A stretch of DNA of 8,812 nucleotides from Blastococcus sp. GTDB lineage: Bacteria; Actinomycetota; Actinomycetes; Mycobacteriales; Geodermatophilaceae. Of the stretch, positions 5,990 to 8,812 are shown piece by piece. The position numbers and the translations under genes were made by a program. The notes below the pieces were generated by a model that ran no database searches, had not been told where the DNA came from, and saw only the letters and a program-made list of their open reading frames with translations. The stretch spans positions 1 to 8,812 of the forward strand of contig JAOPUS010000400.1 in assembly GCA_025963345.1 (NCBI GenBank), read 5' to 3'. The first letter of the stretch is position 1. Every line of letters begins with the position of its first letter.

Positions 5990-6975
5990 CAGGGGCGCTC
6001 GGGGGTCGCCTGGGGATGGCGGGCGGGCGGATCAGCAGCGACGTCGGGCCAGATCCGGCCGAGCATGTGCCAGTCCTCCGGCTGCCGCCCGATCGATTCG
6101 GCGAAGGCGTCAGCGACCGACTGCATCGCGCCGCTCACCCGGTCCTTCAGCCGTCCGGGGCCGTCGACGGGGATCTCGGGGGAGAAGACCAGCCGCCAGC
6201 CGCGGTCGGTGAACTGGCAGACGGTCGGGATGAGCGCCGAGCCGGTCTGGGCCGCCAGCAGCGCCGCGCCGCCGGGCATCGTCGCCGTCCGGCCGAAGAA
6301 GGAGACCGGCACCCCGCCGCTGCCGAGGTTCCGGTCGACGAGCAGGCAGGTGACTCCGCCCTCGCTCAGCCAGTCGCGCAGCACCTCGGTGCTCGGCCGC
6401 GGGCCTCCGGTGAGCGGGACGACCCGCATCCCGAGGGACTCCCGGTAGTCGAGGAAGCGGCGGTAGAGGGATTCCGGCTTGAGCCGCTCCGCGACGGTCA
6501 TGAACGGACCGCCGAGGAAGTCGACGAACCAGACGCCGGCGGCGTCCCAGTTCCCGCTGTGCGGCAGCGCCATCACCATGCCGCGGCCGCTGTCGCGCGC
6601 CTTCTGCAGGTGCTCCAGGCCGACGACCTCGGTGCCGGCGACGATCCGCCCGGTGCTCAGGGTCGGCAGCCGGAAGGCCTCCTGCCAGTAGCGCGCGTAG
6701 GAACGCAGGGCGCGGGTGGTGAGCCCGCTCAGTTCCGGCTCGGACAGCCGCCCGCCGGTGACCACCCGCAAGTTGGCCCGCAACTGCCGGCTGCCCGTGC
6801 CGTCGCGCCCGGCCGCCCAGCGGCCGGCCCGGTCGAACGCACCCCGCGCCGCGGGCTCCGGCAGCATGCGGACGGCGTGCCACCCCGCGGCGAAACCGGC
6901 GTCGGTGATCCCGGCGATGAGCCGGGCGCGCCATGTTTCTGTCACAGCGGTCTCTGTCACGACGATCTCGGTCAC
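5989..6975 (-). CDS. patA: PatA-type phosphatidylinositol mannoside acyltransferase
   Basis: PatA transfers a fatty acyl group from acyl-CoA to the 6-position of the PimA-linked mannose on PIM1 or PIM2, at the inner membrane face. The protein is 328 residues from the first GTG and belongs to the LpxL/HtrB-like lysophospholipid acyltransferase superfamily. The catalytic HX4D motif is HSGNWD (H139, D144). Family segments include FMTVAERLKPESLYRRFLDYRE written in part as AERLKPESLYRRF (163-175), VTCLLVDRNLGSGGVPVSFF (208-227) and ATMPGGAALLA (231-241). The GTG at 6975 overlaps the pgsA stop as GTGA. Two further in-frame GTGs, at 6960 and 6945, each begin a 15-base repeat, so the true start could be up to 10 residues later. 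The stop overlaps pimA. The much longer open frame extending to 8244 is an artefact. Confidence 0.93.
   Translation of the reverse strand: MTEIVVTETAVTETWRARLIAGITDAGFAAGWHAVRMLPEPAARGAFDRAGRWAAGRDGTGSRQLRANLRVVTGGRLSEPELSGLTTRALRSYARYWQEAFRLPTLSTGRIVAGTEVVGLEHLQKARDSGRGMVMALPHSGNWDAAGVWFVDFLGGPFMTVAERLKPESLYRRFLDYRESLGMRVVPLTGGPRPSTEVLRDWLSEGGVTCLLVDRNLGSGGVPVSFFGRTATMPGGAALLAAQTGSALIPTVCQFTDRGWRLVFSPEIPVDGPGRLKDRVSGAMQSVADAFAESIGRQPEDWHMLGRIWPDVAADPPARHPQATPERP
6931..6975 (-). repeat. three tandem 15-bp repeats, each beginning with GTG, at the patA start
   Basis: The minus strand reads GTGACCGAGATCGTC, GTGACAGAGACCGCT, then GTGACAGAAACATGG. Each unit begins GTGACNGA and encodes a Val-Thr-Glu triplet with two further residues, giving (V)TEIV-VTETA-VTETW. 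All three GTGs are in frame and could serve as starts. The first unit overlaps the pgsA stop. The imperfect units could be a local duplication of the translation start. Confidence 0.7.
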
Positions 6976-7604
6976 GGCCCGGCCGGTGGCCCCGGCAGCG
7001 CGGCACCGGCAGCGGACCGGCGGACGGCGACGACGCGCTGCACCACCGTGACCGCGCTGCCCACGAGCAGGACCCACAGCGCGACGTGCAACGCGTACGG
7101 GACGCCCAGCCCGCTGAGCCCGGTGCCGACGAGCGCCAGGATCAGCCGCTCGGTGCGCTCGACGATCCCGACGTCGCAGGAGAGGCCCACGCCCTCGGCC
7201 CGGGCCTTGATGTAGGAGGTGAGGATCCCCAGTACCAGGCAGATGAGCGCGAGCAGGACCAGGAGCCGGTTGTCGCCGGCGCCGGAGAACCACCAGACCA
7301 GCGAGGCGAAGATCGCCGCATCGGCGGCGCGGTCGCCGGTCGAGTCGAGGACCGCACCGAACACCGAGCCGCCCCCGCGGGCGCGGGCGAGGGCGCCGTC
7401 GAGGAGGTCGAGCAGCACACAGAAGGTGACGGCGACGGTGCCCCAGAACAGGTGCCCGGTGCCGAGGAGTGCCACCGCGCCGACGACGGCGCCGACCGTG
7501 CCGGTCATCGTGACCATGTCGGGGGTGACCCCGGCCCGGGCCAGCCCGCCGACGACCGGGGCGATGACCTTGGCGACGACCGGGCGGGCAGAGACGCCGA
7601 GCAC
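6972..7604 (-). CDS. pgsA: phosphatidylinositol phosphate synthase (CDP-alcohol phosphatidyltransferase)
   Basis: The enzyme condenses CDP-diacylglycerol with myo-inositol 3-phosphate to make phosphatidylinositol phosphate, the PIM precursor. It is an integral membrane protein of 210 residues, the normal length. The complete CDP-OH-P motif D-x2-DG-x2-AR-x8-G-x3-D-x3-D is present: D66, D69, G70, A73, R74, G83, D87 and D91, all needed for metal and CDP binding. About six hydrophobic segments are visible, including VGAVVGAVALLGTG (38-50) and LLVLLALICLVLG (about 113-125). The inositol-phosphate type is inferred from the neighbouring patA and pimA; a phosphatidylglycerophosphate synthase would share the motif. 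The GTG at 7604 begins directly after the HIT stop (TGAGTG), and GGGGAGG lies five bases upstream. The C-terminal tail overlaps patA. Confidence 0.94.
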   Translation of the reverse strand: MLGVSARPVVAKVIAPVVGGLARAGVTPDMVTMTGTVGAVVGAVALLGTGHLFWGTVAVTFCVLLDLLDGALARARGGGSVFGAVLDSTGDRAADAAIFASLVWWFSGAGDNRLLVLLALICLVLGILTSYIKARAEGVGLSCDVGIVERTERLILALVGTGLSGLGVPYALHVALWVLLVGSAVTVVQRVVAVRRSAAGAALPGPPAGP

Positions 7605-8204
7605 TCAGGCCTCCCCGGCCGGGACGGCGGCAGCCGTCGCCCAGGCATCCGCGAGGAGCGCCCGCGTCTCGCGGAGGACCTGCGGGAGCACCCGGGTGAG
7701 CCCGATGACCGGCATGAAGTTGGTGTCCCCGCCCCAGCGCGGCACGGCGTGCTGGTGCAGGTGATCGGCGATGCCCGCACCGGCGACCGAGCCCTGGTTC
7801 ATCCCGATGTTGAAGCCGTGCGCGCCGCTGACCGAGCGCACGACCCGCATCGCCGTCTGGGTGAAGGCGCCGAGCTCGGCGACCTCGTCGGCGGTGAGGT
7901 CGGTGTAGTCGGGCACGTGGCGGTACGGGACGAGCATGAGGTGGCCGGCGTTGTACGGGTACAGGTTGAGGACGGCGAAGACGGTCGTCCCGCGGGCGAC
8001 GATCAACCCGTCCTCGTCGCTCATGGTCGGGATGACGCAGAACGGGAAGTCGTGCGTGCCGGTCGGATTGCCCTCGCCGCGGATGTAGGCCATCCGGTAC
8101 GGCGTCCACAGGTGCTCGAAGACCGTGGCCGGCCCGCCGTCGTCCGACGGGACGGCGACGCGGTACGCCGGCGCCTCGTGACCCGCCCCACCCTCCTCTG
8201 TCAT
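7605..8204 (-). CDS. HIT-family nucleotide phosphorylase/hydrolase (likely Ap4A-active)
   Basis: This histidine-triad protein has 199 residues. The active-site triad is HLHQHAVPRW (H148, H150, H152, with R156 and W157). Upstream family segments are FAVLNLYPYNAGHLMLVPYRH (in part, about 76-96) and FNIGMNQGSVAGAG (131-144). The orthologue at this position in M. tuberculosis, Rv2613c, is described as a diadenosine tetraphosphate phosphorylase, so phosphorolysis of Ap4A is the best guess. Many actinobacterial relatives carry CPFC near residue 53; here it is FPFC, losing one of two cysteines. The ATG start overlaps the thrS stop as ATGA, and the gene touches pgsA downstream. It is the bridge between the tRNA-synthetase gene and the PIM genes; whether this is a functional link or conserved order is unclear. 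Confidence 0.92.
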   Translation of the reverse strand: MTEEGGAGHEAPAYRVAVPSDDGGPATVFEHLWTPYRMAYIRGEGNPTGTHDFPFCVIPTMSDEDGLIVARGTTVFAVLNLYPYNAGHLMLVPYRHVPDYTDLTADEVAELGAFTQTAMRVVRSVSGAHGFNIGMNQGSVAGAGIADHLHQHAVPRWGGDTNFMPVIGLTRVLPQVLRETRALLADAWATAAAVPAGEA

Positions 8205-8812
8205 CCGGCCGCCACCGTCTCGGTGGTCGCGCTCCCCTGCTCACCCTCGGTGGAGGGGTCGACGTTGTGTCGGGCGGCGATCCAGTCGGCGATCTGGGCC
8301 ACGGCCTCGGCCACGGGGACGCCGTTGCGCTGCGACCCGTCGCGGTACCGGAAGGAGACCGCGCCGGCCTCGGCGTCGGTGGCGCCGGCGAGGAGTACGA
8401 ACGGGATCTTCTGCTTGCTCGCGGTCCGGATCTTCTTCTGCATGCGGTCGTCGGAGTCGTCGATCTCGACCCGGACGCCCTTCTGCTTCAGCAGCAGCGC
8501 GACATCGGCCAGGTAGGGCACCTGCTCGTCGGTGATCGGTATGCCGACGACCTGGACCGGTGCCAGCCAGGCCGGGAAAGCGCCGGCGTAGTGCTCGGTG
8601 AGGACGCCGAAGAACCGCTCGATGGAGCCGAACTTGGCCGAGTGGATCATCACCGGCTGCTCGCGGCCGCCGTCGGCGGAGGTGTACTCCAGGCCGAAGC
8701 GGGCCGGCTGGTTGAAGTCGTACTGGATGGTCGACATCTGCCAGGTACGGCCGATCGCGTCGCGGGCCTGGACGGAGATCTTCGGGCCGTAGAACGCGGC
8801 GCCGCCCGGGTC
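8201..8812 (-). CDS. thrS: threonyl-tRNA synthetase, C-terminal part (5' part missing)
   Basis: ThrRS charges tRNA-Thr with threonine. The visible 203 residues are the end of the class II catalytic core and the whole anticodon-binding domain; a full protein is about 650-680 residues. From the window edge it reads DPGGAAFYGPKISVQARDAI, then GRTWQMSTIQYDFNQPARF. Motif 3 is in IHSAKFGSIERFFGVLTEHY; its His is the third zinc ligand (E. coli His511) and the Arg contacts ATP. The anticodon-binding domain follows, with AWLAPVQVVGIPITDEQ, RVEIDDSDDRMQKKIRTA and KQKIPFVLLAG. A Glu/Thr-rich tail ends TTETVAAG. The frame is open to the window edge; the internal ATG at 8735-8737 is not the start. The stop overlaps the HIT start as ATGA. 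Confidence 0.97.
   Translation of the reverse strand, partial: DPGGAAFYGPKISVQARDAIGRTWQMSTIQYDFNQPARFGLEYTSADGGREQPVMIHSAKFGSIERFFGVLTEHYAGAFPAWLAPVQVVGIPITDEQVPYLADVALLLKQKGVRVEIDDSDDRMQKKIRTASKQKIPFVLLAGATDAEAGAVSFRYRDGSQRNGVPVAEAVAQIADWIAARHNVDPSTEGEQGSATTETVAAG

Noticed and set aside
6976..8244. N-terminal 423-codon extension of patA suggesting a fused protein
   Set aside because: The extension is an Arg-rich out-of-frame reading of pgsA and the HIT gene. PatA begins at the GTG overlapping the pgsA stop.
6933..8516. Long plus-strand open frame (527 codons) opposite pgsA, the HIT gene and thrS
   Set aside because: Antisense shadow; all three minus-strand genes carry complete catalytic motifs.
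1..8812. CRISPR array, tRNA/rRNA genes, prophage or transposase genes
   Set aside because: No regularly spaced repeats, no cloverleaf-like sequence and no integrase or transposase motifs were seen; nearly every base lies in a housekeeping gene.

Overview
This window is very GC-rich DNA from a high-GC actinobacterium. The evidence is the strong G/C bias at third codon positions, frequent GTG starts, and a gene set for phosphatidylinositol mannoside (PIM) lipids, which are typical of Actinobacteria. The gene order thrS - HIT - pgsA - patA - pimA - (small membrane gene) - pdxS - pdxT - yebC - ruvC - ruvA - ruvB matches, from general knowledge, the Mycobacterium tuberculosis Rv2614c-Rv2592c neighbourhood, with several mycobacterial genes (such as the PPE, tesB2 and pdxH genes) absent. 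A non-mycobacterial actinobacterium, perhaps a Geodermatophilaceae-type genus, is my guess; the genus cannot be fixed from this sequence alone. All genes lie on the minus strand, so transcription runs from high to low coordinates.

Region 1 (8812 to about 4215) is a tightly packed operon. It contains the 3' end of thrS (threonyl-tRNA synthetase), a histidine-triad nucleotide phosphorylase/hydrolase, pgsA (phosphatidylinositol phosphate synthase), patA (PIM acyltransferase), pimA (the first mannosyltransferase) and a small LemA-like membrane protein. The first five genes overlap or touch (ATGA, TGAGTG, GTGA and TGATG junctions), and the sixth follows after 11 bases. pgsA, patA and pimA supply successive steps of PIM and lipomannan anchor synthesis at the inner face of the membrane. 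A GC-rich hairpin pair at the end of the LemA-like gene may end this transcript.

Region 2 (about 4207 to 1765) has a candidate promoter followed by pdxS and pdxT, the two subunits of pyridoxal 5'-phosphate synthase, overlapping by GTGA. yebC (TACO1-family translation/regulatory factor) follows. The 76 bases between pdxT and yebC are not an ordinary spacer. They form a 27-codon open frame that overlaps pdxT and yebC by GTGA at each end, and the segment is flanked by a perfect 9-bp direct repeat. This looks like a short element inserted into an ancestral GTGA gene junction, and it is the most unusual feature here.

Region 3 (about 1750 to 1) is a DNA-repair operon, ruvC-ruvA-ruvB, for Holliday-junction migration and resolution, with ATGA overlaps at both junctions. 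A near-perfect actinobacterial LexA (SOS) box sits in the ruvC leader. ruvB runs off the left edge and thrS off the right edge. No rRNA, tRNA, CRISPR array, integrase or transposase gene was seen, and no gene-free stretch exceeds about 80 bases.
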